From assembly GCA_020724025.1 (NCBI GenBank), contig DYHU01000081.1, forward strand, positions 1 to 13,385: a stretch of DNA of 13,385 nucleotides, written 5' to 3'. Origin of the DNA: Syntrophorhabdus sp. Its GTDB lineage: Bacteria; Desulfobacterota; BSN033; UBA1163. The notes under the pieces are model-generated. The model made no database searches, was not told the DNA's origin, and saw only the letters and a program-made list of their open reading frames with translations. Below are positions 6,760 through 13,327 of the stretch, in pieces (position 1 is the stretch's first letter; the number at the start of each line of letters is the position of its first letter). The position numbers and the translations under genes are program-made.

Positions 6760-7458
6760 ATGAAGGTCCTCGGCATCGATACCTCAACATCCTGTGGAAG
6801 CATTGGACTTCTGATCGACGACCGGGTCATCTCGGAATATCTTCTCGACATCCCGGTCACCCACTCCGAAAGGCTCCTCGGAGCCATCGAACATCTCCTC
6901 AGAGAAGCGCGCTGTCCGATGGAAGAACTCGATGGATGGACCCTCTCCCTCGGTCCGGGCTCCTTTACAGGATTAAGAATCGGCGTGAGCACGGTCAAAG
7001 GCCTATCTTATGCCACCCAAAGGCCCGTAGCCGGAGTATCCTCGCTCGATGTCCTCGCCTCCCAGATATCGCCCACTCCCTATCTCATCTGCCCCATCCT
7101 CGACGCTCGCAAGGGAGAGGTCTATACCGCCTTCTATCGTTATGATGAGGCTAACCTTCTTAAAAGACGATCCGCCTACCAGGCGTTGAGGCCGGAAGAT
7201 CTCGTCAAAAATATTAAGGAAACAGTTATCTTCGTCGGTGATGGGGTGAAAACTTATGGAGACTTTCTCAGAAATTCCCTCTCCTCATTCGCCCTTTTTC
7301 CGAACCCTTCTCTCCATCTTCCTCATGGGGCAGCCGTTGCAAGATTGGGAGGCGAGCTTCTTCGTAAGGGAGAGTGTTTGGATGTGAATACATTTACTCC
7401 CATCTATGTCCGACCCTCCGAGGCGGAGATCAAGTGGCAGGAAAGAAACCCTATTTGA
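6760..7458 (+). CDS. tsaB: tRNA N6-threonylcarbamoyladenosine biosynthesis protein TsaB
   Basis: TsaB is the non-catalytic partner that pairs with TsaD to transfer threonylcarbamoyl to A37 of ANN-decoding tRNAs. From ATG 6760 it has 232 residues, the usual length. The ASKHA-type N-terminus reads MKVLGIDTSTS. The family hallmark SLGPGSFTGLRIG is at 63-75, DARKGEVY at 115-122, and YVRPSEAE near the C-terminus. The frame is open upstream to a TTG at 6709, but that extension (VIGDYLVPPWRDWNLK) is translated repeat DNA and is rejected. The Shine-Dalgarno before ATG 6760 is poor, possibly because the repeat has replaced the native leader. A consensus-like -35 for a downstream promoter overlaps the stop codon. 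Confidence 0.95.
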   Translation: MKVLGIDTSTSCGSIGLLIDDRVISEYLLDIPVTHSERLLGAIEHLLREARCPMEELDGWTLSLGPGSFTGLRIGVSTVKGLSYATQRPVAGVSSLDVLASQISPTPYLICPILDARKGEVYTAFYRYDEANLLKRRSAYQALRPEDLVKNIKETVIFVGDGVKTYGDFLRNSLSSFALFPNPSLHLPHGAAVARLGGELLRKGECLDVNTFTPIYVRPSEAEIKWQERNPI

Positions 7459-7483
7459 CAAATCACCGCTATTTATATTAATT
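7455..7483 (+). promoter_or_regulatory. Possible sigma-70 type promoter upstream of the DUF465 gene
   Basis: A perfect TTGACA (7455-7460) overlaps the tsaB stop codon. It is followed by the AT-rich stretch ATTTATATTAATTTTAAAA. TATATT (7474-7479) matches five of six -10 positions but with only 13 bases of spacing, while correctly spaced hexamers (for example 7478-7483) match three of six. The -35 and AT-richness suggest a new transcription unit for the following genes, but the -10 is ambiguous. Confidence 0.35.
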
Positions 7484-7531
7484 TTAAAACCTAAACCAGT
7501 TGAGATTTCAATTCTTTGCAAGGGGGGCATC

Positions 7532-7747
7532 GTGACCAGAGAGGAAGAATTGACTGAAAGATTGATGAGGGAAGATGAAGATTTCATAAAAATCAAAAAG
7601 GCTCATACAGAACTGGCAGGACAACTCGATGAGCTGGAGAAGAAACCCTTTCTTACTCCTCAGGATGAGATTGAAATAAAGATCATCAAGAAGAAAAAAC
7701 TGGCCTATAAAGACGAGATGGAAAAAATCTTGAGGAAACATAGGTAG
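7532..7747 (+). CDS. DUF465/YdcH-like small coiled-coil protein
   Basis: This 71-residue, highly charged protein matches the DUF465 (YdcH-like) pattern: EELTERLMREDEDFIKIKKA, a central LDELEKKPFLTPQDEIEIK, and a terminal KKKLAYKDEMEKILRKH. It is predicted to be two helices forming a hairpin or coiled coil, cytoplasmic, with no membrane segment or known catalytic residues. The molecular function of the family is not established. I chose GTG 7532 because AGGGGGG (7521-7526) lies five bases upstream and because the frame before it (SDPPRRRSSGRKETLFDKS) is out-of-frame tsaB sequence. The nearest gene downstream is ilvB, across a palindrome-rich spacer. Confidence 0.85.
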   Translation: MTREEELTERLMREDEDFIKIKKAHTELAGQLDELEKKPFLTPQDEIEIKIIKKKKLAYKDEMEKILRKHR

Positions 7748-7753
7748 AAAAAG

Positions 7754-7858
7754 AGGATGGAGGAGCGTCCAGCAGGGCTGGACTTGAGGGTGGAGGCAAA
7801 ACATTTTTTGCCTTAAGCCTCAAGCGAAGCGATCCTCAAGTGAAACGCTCCTCAAACG
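7754..7858. repeat. CCTCAA palindrome-core repeat cluster upstream of ilvB
   Basis: Three units of the form CCTCAA-[palindrome]-G(C/A)TCCTC are present. One is on the minus strand, with core GTCCAGC-cct-GCTGGAC (plus-strand 7767-7783). Two are tandem on the plus strand, with cores GCGAAGC (about 7824-7830) and GTGAAAC (about 7840-7846). The opposed units surround a central hairpin: CTTGAGG (7783-7789) pairs with CCTCAAG (7818-7824), and GGCAAAA (7795-7801) with TTTTGCC (7806-7812). An alternative long-range stem pairs GAGGAGCGT (7760-7768) with ACGCTCCTC (7845-7853). The last CCTCAA ends about 13 bases before the ilvB ATG, so the cluster would form most of any ilvB leader RNA. Confidence 0.75.
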
Positions 7859-7865
7859 GTTTTAG

Positions 7866-9554
7866 ATGAAAAAGACCGGTTCCCAGATTATCGTTGAATG
7901 TCTGAAGAAGGAAGGGGTGGACACCCTCTTCAACTATCCCGGAGGGGCGGTCCTTCCTCTCTTCGACGAACTGGTCAGCGCCCCGTTCCGCCAGATTCTT
8001 GTCCGCCATGAACAGGCGGCTGTCCATGCGGCAGACGGCTATGCCCGGGCCTCCGGGAAAACGGGAGTGGTGGTGGTCACCTCCGGACCGGGCGCCACCA
8101 ACACTGTGACAGGAATTGCCACGGCCTACATGGACTCGATCCCTATCGTCATCCTCACCGGTCAGATCCCCACTTCCCTGATTGGAAACGATGCCTTTCA
8201 GGAGGCCGACATCGTTGGGATCACCCGGCCCTGCACCAAACATAACTACCTCGCAAAAGAGATTAAAGACCTAAGCCGGATTTTCAAGGAGGCGTTTTAT
8301 ATCGCCCGGAGCGGAAGACCGGGACCGGTTCTCATCGATCTCCCCAAAGATATTCTCGTGGACTCGGCAGAGTTTAAATATCCTGAAAAGGTATCCATTC
8401 GCGGATACCGGCCCACTCTCGAAGGTCATCCCGGCCAGATTCAGAGGGCGACCCATCTGATCCTGAAGTCGAAGAAGCCGCTCCTCTATGTCGGAGGCGG
8501 AATCATCTCCTCCAATGCCTCGAAGGAGCTTTTCCATCTGGCGGAAAAACTGGGGATCCCTGTGACCATGACGCTCATGGGACTGGGAGGCTTTCCTGGG
8601 AATCATCCCCTCTCCCTCGGAATGCTGGGAATGCATGGGACTTACCGGGCCAATATGGCGGTGATGGAGTCCGATCTTCTCATCGCCGTCGGAGCCCGAT
8701 TCGACGACCGGGTCACCGGAAAACTCGAATCCTTCGCCCCTCAGGCCAAGATCATTCATATCGATATCGACCCCACCTCCATCAGCAAAAATGTGAGGGT
8801 CGATCTCCCCATCGTGGGCGACTGCAAACGCATCCTTTCAAAAATAATCTCCCTTCTCGAAAAAGAGGAGACCCTCTCTTTCAGAGAAGGGCTCCATAAA
8901 TGGCACCGCCAGATCGAGAACTGGAAAGCCATATACGATATGAATTACCAGCAGGAACAGATCATCAAGCCCCAGTATGTCATTGAGAAGATTGACGAGT
9001 TGACCAGGGGAGAAGCCATTCTTACCACCGAGGTGGGACAGAACCAGATGTGGGCCGCCCAGTATTACAAATATCTCAAACCGAGAACCTTTCTCACCTC
9101 CGGCGGACTGGGAACGATGGGCTATGGCTTCCCTGCCGCCCTTGGGGCCCAGGTCGCTTTCCCGAACAGGCTGGTCATCGGCATCTCAGGCGATGGAAGT
9201 TTTCAGATGAACTCCCAGGAACTGGCCACTGCCGTCCAGTATCGATTGCCGATCAAAGTGGCCATTTTGAACAATGGTTATCTTGGGATGGTCCGGCAAT
9301 GGCAGGAGTTCTTCTATGGAAAACGCTACGCCTCCTCCTCTCTCGAAGGGGTTTCTCCTGACTTTGTGAAACTGGCAGAGGCTTATGGCGCGGTGGGCTT
9401 GAGGGCGACCAAACCCGAAGAGGTCGTCCCGGTTCTGAAGAAGGCTTTCTCCATTCCTGAACCGGTGGTGATCGATTTCATCATCGATCCGGAGGAGAAT
9501 GTCTATCCCATGGTTCCGGCTGGAGAGCCTCTCAACCAGATGAGGCTGGTATAG
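7866..9554 (+). CDS. ilvB: Acetohydroxyacid (acetolactate) synthase, large catalytic subunit
   Basis: This thiamine diphosphate (TPP) enzyme condenses two pyruvates to acetolactate, or pyruvate with 2-oxobutyrate, at the start of valine, leucine and isoleucine synthesis. The 562-residue length is standard. The N-terminal pyrimidine-binding domain has [15 protein letters not shown] and the catalytic Glu49 in [20 protein letters not shown] central FAD-binding domain spans roughly 185-340. The C-terminal domain has the TPP/Mg motif starting [15 protein letters not shown] (Asp443) and ending in NNGYLGM (Asn470), then [15 protein letters not shown]. An in-frame TAG immediately precedes the ATG, so the start is fixed. 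The leader (AAACGGTTTTAG) shows no Shine-Dalgarno sequence, which is odd for the first ilv gene. The partner regulatory subunit ilvN follows after 150 bases of repeat-rich spacer. Confidence 0.97.
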   Translation: MKKTGSQIIVECLKKEGVDTLFNYPGGAVLPLFDELVSAPFRQILVRHEQAAVHAADGYARASGKTGVVVVTSGPGATNTVTGIATAYMDSIPIVILTGQIPTSLIGNDAFQEADIVGITRPCTKHNYLAKEIKDLSRIFKEAFYIARSGRPGPVLIDLPKDILVDSAEFKYPEKVSIRGYRPTLEGHPGQIQRATHLILKSKKPLLYVGGGIISSNASKELFHLAEKLGIPVTMTLMGLGGFPGNHPLSLGMLGMHGTYRANMAVMESDLLIAVGARFDDRVTGKLESFAPQAKIIHIDIDPTSISKNVRVDLPIVGDCKRILSKIISLLEKEETLSFREGLHKWHRQIENWKAIYDMNYQQEQIIKPQYVIEKIDELTRGEAILTTEVGQNQMWAAQYYKYLKPRTFLTSGGLGTMGYGFPAALGAQVAFPNRLVIGISGDGSFQMNSQELATAVQYRLPIKVAILNNGYLGMVRQWQEFFYGKRYASSSLEGVSPDFVKLAEAYGAVGLRATKPEEVVPVLKKAFSIPEPVVIDFIIDPEENVYPMVPAGEPLNQMRLV

Positions 9555-9579
9555 AAGAAGGTTAAAGGACAAAGGTTAA

Positions 9580-9689
9580 AGGTTGGAGGCAACTTCATTT
9601 AGAAAACTTTTTTGCTTCTAACCTCAAGTTCTCCGTAGGAGAACGCTCCTCAAGCTCCCTGAAAGGGAGTGCTCCTCCATCCTCAAACA
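9580..9689. repeat. CCTCAA palindrome-core repeat cluster between ilvB and ilvN
   Basis: Two tandem units share the CCTCAA-[palindrome]-GCTCCTC format of the cluster before ilvB, with cores GTTCTCC-gta-GGAGAAC (9628-9644) and GCTCCCT-gaa-AGGGAGT (9654-9670). They end in GCTCCTCCATCCTCAAAC. To the left lies a GGAGGCAA...TTTTTTGC core like that at 7792-7812, flanked by AGGTT and AACCT arms. The arrangement is a second, partly rearranged copy of the same element. Confidence 0.75.
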
Positions 9690-9704
9690 TGGAGCTTTTG
9701 TATT

Positions 9705-10202
9705 ATGCGTCATGTCATTACCCTTTTAGTTGAAAATGAATTCGGAGTCCTGGCCCGGGTCGCAAGCCTCTTCAGCGGCAGGGGTTTTAACATCGAATGC
9801 CTCTCCGTGGCAGAAACCCTCGATCCCACCGTCTCCACCATGACCATTGTCACACGCGGGGACGATCAGATCATCGAACAGGTGCTCAAACAGTTAAACA
9901 AACTCATCCCCGTCATCAAAGTCGTCGATCTCATTGACAAGGACTTCGTGGAGAGAGAGATGATTCTGGTCAAGGTTTCAGCCACTGAAAAGACCCGTGA
10001 GGAGATCCTGCGGATCGCGGACATTTTCAGAGGGAAGGTCATCGATGTGGGAGCCAAGACCTATACGATTGAAGCGACAGGGGATGAGAAGAAGATCGAT
10101 GCCCTTCTCTCTCTTCTGAAGCCTCTGGGCATCAAGGAATTGGTGAGGACCGGTCGTGTGGCGATGTCGAGAGGAAGCAAGGCCATGACCGAACTTTCTT
10201 AA
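9705..10202 (+). CDS. ilvN: Acetohydroxyacid (acetolactate) synthase, small regulatory subunit
   Basis: The 165-residue subunit activates the IlvB catalytic subunit and usually confers feedback inhibition by valine or other branched-chain amino acids. The N-terminal ACT domain (about 1-75) begins [20 protein letters not shown] and contains [20 protein letters not shown], the ligand-binding region. The C-terminal half (about 80-165) includes [10 protein letters not shown] and the [19 protein letters not shown] segment typical of the family. I chose ATG 9705, with GGAG at 9691-9694 ten bases upstream. A GTG at 9669 in frame would add residues translated from the repeat cluster. A 229-base spacer with a large palindrome separates it from ilvC. 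Confidence 0.96.
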   Translation: MRHVITLLVENEFGVLARVASLFSGRGFNIECLSVAETLDPTVSTMTIVTRGDDQIIEQVLKQLNKLIPVIKVVDLIDKDFVEREMILVKVSATEKTREEILRIADIFRGKVIDVGAKTYTIEATGDEKKIDALLSLLKPLGIKELVRTGRVAMSRGSKAMTELS

Positions 10203-10254
10203 AGAGATTAAAAAAATGGTAACACTTTAGGTCTTTGAAAAAGTCTCCACTAAT

Positions 10255-10320
10255 GTCATTCCCGTGAAAACGGGAATCCAGAATCTAGAACCCCTGGATT
10301 CCTGCTTCCGCAGGAATGAC
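10255..10320. repeat. 66-bp GTCATTCC palindromic repeat between ilvN and ilvC
   Basis: The element begins GTCATTCC and ends GGAATGAC. It contains two side hairpins, ATTCCCGT-gaaa-ACGGGAAT (10258-10277) and ATTCCTGC-ttcc-GCAGGAAT (10298-10317). GGAATCCAG (10273-10281) can also pair with CTGGATTCC (10294-10302), giving alternative folds. The form matches a widely dispersed class of bacterial intergenic palindromes whose ends read GTCATTCC. It has no coding capacity. The rest of the 229-base spacer is AT-rich, and I see nothing else definite in it. Confidence 0.8.
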
Positions 10321-10431
10321 AAGCTTGTTGAGCTAAATCACCAAGAAATTTTCAAAGCGCTAAATTGATATAAAAAACTATTTCCCCGACGATTAAGACA
10401 CAGGTGGGCGGGGTGTGAAGGAGAGCACGAA

Positions 10432-11430
10432 ATGAAAATCTATTACGATAAGGATGCGGATTTCAAAGATCTGAAAGGGAAGAAGATCGCCATCATCGGC
10501 TATGGGAGTCAGGGCCACGCCCAGGCGCAGAACCTGCGCGACAGTGGCCTTGATGTCATCGTCTCTCAACGAAAGGGGGGCGAAAATTATGAACTTGCCC
10601 TCCGGCATGGCTTCAAGCCGGTGGCAGCGAGCGAAGCCGCCAGGGAGGCCGATCTCATTCAGATCCTCACTCAGGACCACATCCAGGCCAGACTCTACGA
10701 GGAGGATGTGAAGCCCCATCTCCGGAAGGGAAAGACCCTCTTGTTCTCTCACGGGTTCAATATTCACTATGGCCAGATCGTCCCTCCGAAAGAGATCGAT
10801 GTGGTGATGATCGCCCCAAAAGGCCCGGGCCATCTGGTGCGAAGGGAATACGAGAAGGGAGCAGGGGTCCCATCCCTTTTAGCCATCCATCAGGATTTCA
10901 CAAAGAAGGCCAAAAAGACCGCCCTCGCCTATGCCAAAGGTCTGGGCGCCACCCGTGCCGGCGTGATCGAGACCACCTTTAAAGAGGAGACCGAGACCGA
11001 TCTCTTCGGAGAACAGTCCGTGCTTTGCGGAGGGGTGAGCGAACTGATCAAGGCTGGATTCGATACCCTTGTGGAAGCGGGCTATCAGCCCGAGATCGCT
11101 TATTTCGAGTGCCTCCACGAACTGAAACTGATCGTGGACTTGATGTATGAAGGCGGCCTCTCCTACATGCGTTATTCTGTCTCCGATACGGCTGAATACG
11201 GAGATCTGACCCGGGGCAAACGGATCATCACGCAGGAGACGCGGCAGGAGATGAAGCGCATCCTCGAAGAGGTCCGGAATGGAAATTTTGCCAAGGAATG
11301 GATCATAGAGAACCGGGTGGGCCGGCCGGTCTTCACCGCCCTGAGAAAGAAAGAGGCGGAACATCCCATCGAGGTTGTGGGAAAGAAACTGCGCTCCATG
11401 ATGGGCTGGCTCAAAGAGAAGAAGCGCTGA
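10432..11430 (+). CDS. ilvC: Ketol-acid reductoisomerase (class I)
   Basis: KARI isomerises and reduces acetolactate or acetohydroxybutyrate to the dihydroxyacid, step two of branched-chain amino acid synthesis. The 332-residue length fits class I. The dinucleotide-binding motif is [19 protein letters not shown] (21-39). The C-terminal knotted domain holds the metal-binding acidic residues in TDLFGEQ and the downstream [17 protein letters not shown]. The cofactor-specificity loop reads SQRKGGENY (45-53), lacking the two serines usual in NADPH-dependent enzymes (family pattern RxGSxSW) and carrying Glu51; see findings. A strong AAGGAGAG at 10418-10425 precedes the ATG. The stop overlaps the psd start by one base (TGATG). 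Confidence 0.97.
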   Translation: MKIYYDKDADFKDLKGKKIAIIGYGSQGHAQAQNLRDSGLDVIVSQRKGGENYELALRHGFKPVAASEAAREADLIQILTQDHIQARLYEEDVKPHLRKGKTLLFSHGFNIHYGQIVPPKEIDVVMIAPKGPGHLVRREYEKGAGVPSLLAIHQDFTKKAKKTALAYAKGLGATRAGVIETTFKEETETDLFGEQSVLCGGVSELIKAGFDTLVEAGYQPEIAYFECLHELKLIVDLMYEGGLSYMRYSVSDTAEYGDLTRGKRIITQETRQEMKRILEEVRNGNFAKEWIIENRVGRPVFTALRKKEAEHPIEVVGKKLRSMMGWLKEKKR

Positions 11431-12095
11431 TGCCTCAGAACCGATGGCCAATTGCCAGAGAAGGCCTCCCCTTCCTGATTCCGTCAGCCCTCGTCACCCT
11501 CTTCTTTGCGGCGATGGGATGGACGGTTCTGACGATCCCGGGGATCCTTCTCACCCTCTTCATCGCCTACTTCTTTAGGAATCCCAAGAGGAAGATCCCA
11601 TCTCTCCGGAATATCATCCTCTCTCCGGCGGATGGCAGGATCATTCATGTGGGAGAATGCGAAGAGGACCGTTTCTTAAAGCAGATGGCCTTAAAAGTGA
11701 GCATTTTCATGTCTCCCTTCGATGTCCACATCAATCGCGCCCCTGCCTCGGGGAAAATCCTTGAAACGAGTTATCATCCGGGCCGGTTTTTAGTGGCAAG
11801 CCGTGACAAGGCCTCCCTTCTCAATGAACAGAATGCCTTTGTCATGGAGACAGAGGACCGGTCCAAAATCCTGCTCGTTCAAATTGCGGGTTTTGTGGCA
11901 AGGAGGATCGTCTGTTATGTAAAAGCAGGCGACCTCTTGAAGAAAGGAGAAATGTTTGGTATGATTCGGTTTGGGTCAAGGGTTGACCTCTATCTCCCCA
12001 CCGATGTCCAGCCCATTGTGAGGGTAGGACAGCATATCAAGGGAGGGGAGTCCATCATCGGGTATCGCCATGAAGAAGAAAAGAACGCAAATTAA
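11430..12095 (+). CDS. psd: Phosphatidylserine decarboxylase, short (PSD-A-like) type
   Basis: Psd decarboxylates phosphatidylserine to phosphatidylethanolamine at the membrane using a self-generated pyruvoyl group. The 221-residue protein has two hydrophobic stretches at about 13-48, then ILSPADGRI (Asp68) and SPFDVHINRAP (His100), which with the cleaved serine form the autoprocessing residues. The cleavage site is GMIRFGSRVDLYLP, with Ser183 becoming the pyruvoyl of the small alpha chain. RFGS replaces the LGST of the longer E. coli-type enzyme, as expected for the short family. The ATG shares its A with the ilvC stop, so translation is likely coupled to ilvC. The frame is open further upstream into ilvC, but that is shadow sequence. 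pssA, whose product makes the substrate, overlaps or follows immediately. Confidence 0.94.
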   Translation: MPQNRWPIAREGLPFLIPSALVTLFFAAMGWTVLTIPGILLTLFIAYFFRNPKRKIPSLRNIILSPADGRIIHVGECEEDRFLKQMALKVSIFMSPFDVHINRAPASGKILETSYHPGRFLVASRDKASLLNEQNAFVMETEDRSKILLVQIAGFVARRIVCYVKAGDLLKKGEMFGMIRFGSRVDLYLPTDVQPIVRVGQHIKGGESIIGYRHEEEKNAN

Positions 12096-12849
12096 GATGC
12101 GAAAAGGGGTTTACATCCTCCCCAACCTCTTCACCACGGGAAACCTCTTCTGCGGCTTCTGGGCCATCATCTCCGTCTTTCAGGAGAAATTCTACTATGC
12201 GGCTGTGGCCATCCTGCTGGCCGCGGTCTTCGATATCCTCGACGGAAAGGTAGCCCGTCTCTCCGGAGCCACCTCCAAATTCGGCGTCCAGTACGATTCT
12301 CTGGCTGATCTCATCTCTTTCGGAGTGGCGCCGGCCGTCCTGGCCTTTAGCTGGGCGCTGAGGCCCTACGGGCGATTTGGCTGGCTTGCCGCCTTCCTCT
12401 TTGTCGTCTGCGGAGCCCTGAGATTGGCCCGGTTCAACGTCCAGTCCTCCTCCGGAGAGGTGAAATACTTCAAAGGCCTGCCCATCCCTGCGGCCGCTAC
12501 CATGATCGCCCTGACGATCCTCCTTTACCTCCGTCTGATCGAGACAGGATGGGTCAAGGACATCGTCATTCTTGTGATGATTTATGTCCTCGCCTTTCTG
12601 ATGGTATCAAGTATTCGGTATTTCAGTTTTAAAGAATTTGACCTCGCCAGAAGGAAACCTTTCAGTATCTTCATCTTTATCGTCCTCTCCATGATTGTGA
12701 TCGTCATGGAGCCCGTGATCGTCCTCTTCGGCTCCATCTTTTTTTACATCCTTTCAGGTCCAATCAATATGATCAGGGTGTGGCATAAGAAGAGAGCGCT
12801 GAGGAAACTGGAAACACCCCTCGAAGACGATGTAACCGTCCGTGGATAA
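12070..12849 (+). CDS. pssA: CDP-diacylglycerol-serine O-phosphatidyltransferase
   Basis: This integral membrane CDP-alcohol phosphatidyltransferase makes phosphatidylserine from CDP-diacylglycerol and serine. The 259-residue protein opens with a basic stretch and YILPNLFTTGNLFCGFWAI, typical of PssA. It carries the complete catalytic signature: DGKVAR, eight residues, G, three residues, DSLAD (the D..D...G...D...D pattern). It has about seven to eight hydrophobic segments and ends with a basic cytoplasmic tail. Two starts are possible: ATG 12070, overlapping psd by 26 bases, and ATG 12097, one base after the psd stop, giving 250 residues. Neither has a strong Shine-Dalgarno. The CdsA product is its substrate and Psd uses its product, so the full phosphatidylethanolamine branch is in this window. 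Confidence 0.95.
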   Translation: MKKKRTQIKMRKGVYILPNLFTTGNLFCGFWAIISVFQEKFYYAAVAILLAAVFDILDGKVARLSGATSKFGVQYDSLADLISFGVAPAVLAFSWALRPYGRFGWLAAFLFVVCGALRLARFNVQSSSGEVKYFKGLPIPAAATMIALTILLYLRLIETGWVKDIVILVMIYVLAFLMVSSIRYFSFKEFDLARRKPFSIFIFIVLSMIVIVMEPVIVLFGSIFFYILSGPINMIRVWHKKRALRKLETPLEDDVTVRG

Positions 12850-12885
12850 GAAAATTTCCTCTTGCCATCCCTGAAATTTTCTTTT
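12850..12885 (+). terminator. Possible terminator after pssA
   Basis: GAAAATTTC (12850-12858) and GAAATTTTC (12873-12881) form a perfect nine-base stem with a 14-base loop, starting one base after the pssA stop and followed by TTTT. The stem is AT-rich and therefore weak, but its placement fits the end of the ilv-psd-pssA unit. Confidence 0.4.
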
Positions 12886-12894
12886 AAACTAAAC

Positions 12895-12936
12895 ACAAAT
12901 CATCAATGCCCCAGCTTGAGCGGCTCAATGATTTGT
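12895..12936. repeat. Nested inverted repeat in the post-pssA region
   Basis: ACAAATCAT (12895-12903) pairs perfectly with ATGATTTGT (12928-12936). Between them lies a smaller palindrome, TTGAGC-g-GCTCAA. No coding sequence is involved and the function is unknown. Confidence 0.5.
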
Positions 12937-12953
12937 TAATTCGGTCATTGAAA

Positions 12954-12995
12954 TTTGGTCATTGATGATTATTTGGTCCCGCCTTGGCGGGATTG
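12954..12995. repeat. TTGGTCATT-type repeat, copy 2, carrying a TCCCGCC palindrome
   Basis: Forty-one of 42 bases match 6708-6749, including the palindrome TCCCGCC-tt-GGCGGGA at 12977-12992. Further degenerate units (TTTGGTCATTCGGACATTGG at 13090-13109, then TTATTTGGGATTTGGAATTTG without a palindrome at 13120-13140) continue the family in the same gene-free region. Confidence 0.85.
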
Positions 12996-13022
12996 TGATT
13001 TGGTGATTGATAATTAGACAGA

Positions 13023-13075
13023 TTCCCCGATAGCTCCTGCCTGCGGCAGGCAGGCAACCGGTGGTTGCGCCTGCA
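13023..13075. repeat. tRNA-Asn-like repeat, copy A, interrupted by a palindrome
   Basis: TTCCCCGATAGCTC (13023-13036) is identical to the start of copy C. It is followed by a 19-base palindromic segment, CTGCCTG-cgg-CAGGCAG plus GC (13037-13055), and then AACCGG (13056-13061), the bases that directly follow GATAGCTC in copies B and C. To the right, GCAACC-ggt-GGTTGC adds another hairpin, and similarity to B and C is lost. Confidence 0.65.
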
Positions 13076-13165
13076 GTTATCTTATATGTTTGGTCATTCG
13101 GACATTGGTTAATTGGAATTTATTTGGGATTTGGAATTTGGTTATTGAAGCTTGAATCATTTTAA

Positions 13166-13245
13166 TTCCCGATAGCTCAACCGGCAGAGTCCCGCCAGCG
13201 GCGGGATTAACCACCAGGTTAGGTTTTTCGAGGAAAACCCAGGGA
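13166..13245 (+). repeat. tRNA-Asn-like degenerate sequence, copy B, with palindrome in the anticodon arm
   Basis: TTCCCGA-TA-GCTC-AACCGGCA-GAGT (13166-13190) reads as an acceptor 5' strand, positions 8-9 and a complete D-arm with the GG of the D-loop. Then TCCCGCC-agc-GGCGGGA (13190-13206) stands where the 5' half of an anticodon arm should be. TTAA-CCACC-AGGTT follows, like the 3' half of a tRNA-Asn anticodon arm and variable loop. A T-arm-like GGTTTT-TCGAGG-AAAACC (13222-13239) and AGGGA (13241-13245) come last; GGGA can pair with TCCC of the acceptor. It has no intact anticodon and no CCA. I read it as a decayed or tRNA-derived repeat, not a working tRNA. Confidence 0.6.
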
Positions 13246-13327
13246 CATTGGTAGACTCTTTGATCTTTTAAACTAAGCGACCTTTGGTTGCTGCTTTTAA
13301 CATTTTTCTTTTAAAATGAATTAAATG

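Noticed and set aside
7748..7865. A T-box or leader-peptide attenuator for the ilv genes
   Set aside because: I found no T-box consensus and no short frame rich in Leu, Ile or Val codons. The structure is better explained by the repeat units also found after ilvB.
10353..10380. A promoter for ilvC around TATAAA (10369-10374)
   Set aside because: No convincing -35 lies at normal spacing; the AT-rich stretch makes a -10-like match likely by chance.
11298..11429. An extended N-terminus for psd inside ilvC
   Set aside because: The extra residues are out-of-frame ilvC sequence. ATG 11430 gives family-typical length and stop-start coupling.
13166..13245. A functional tRNA-Asn gene
   Set aside because: There is no intact anticodon stem-loop with GTT, acceptor pairing is incomplete and there is no CCA or normal T-stem.
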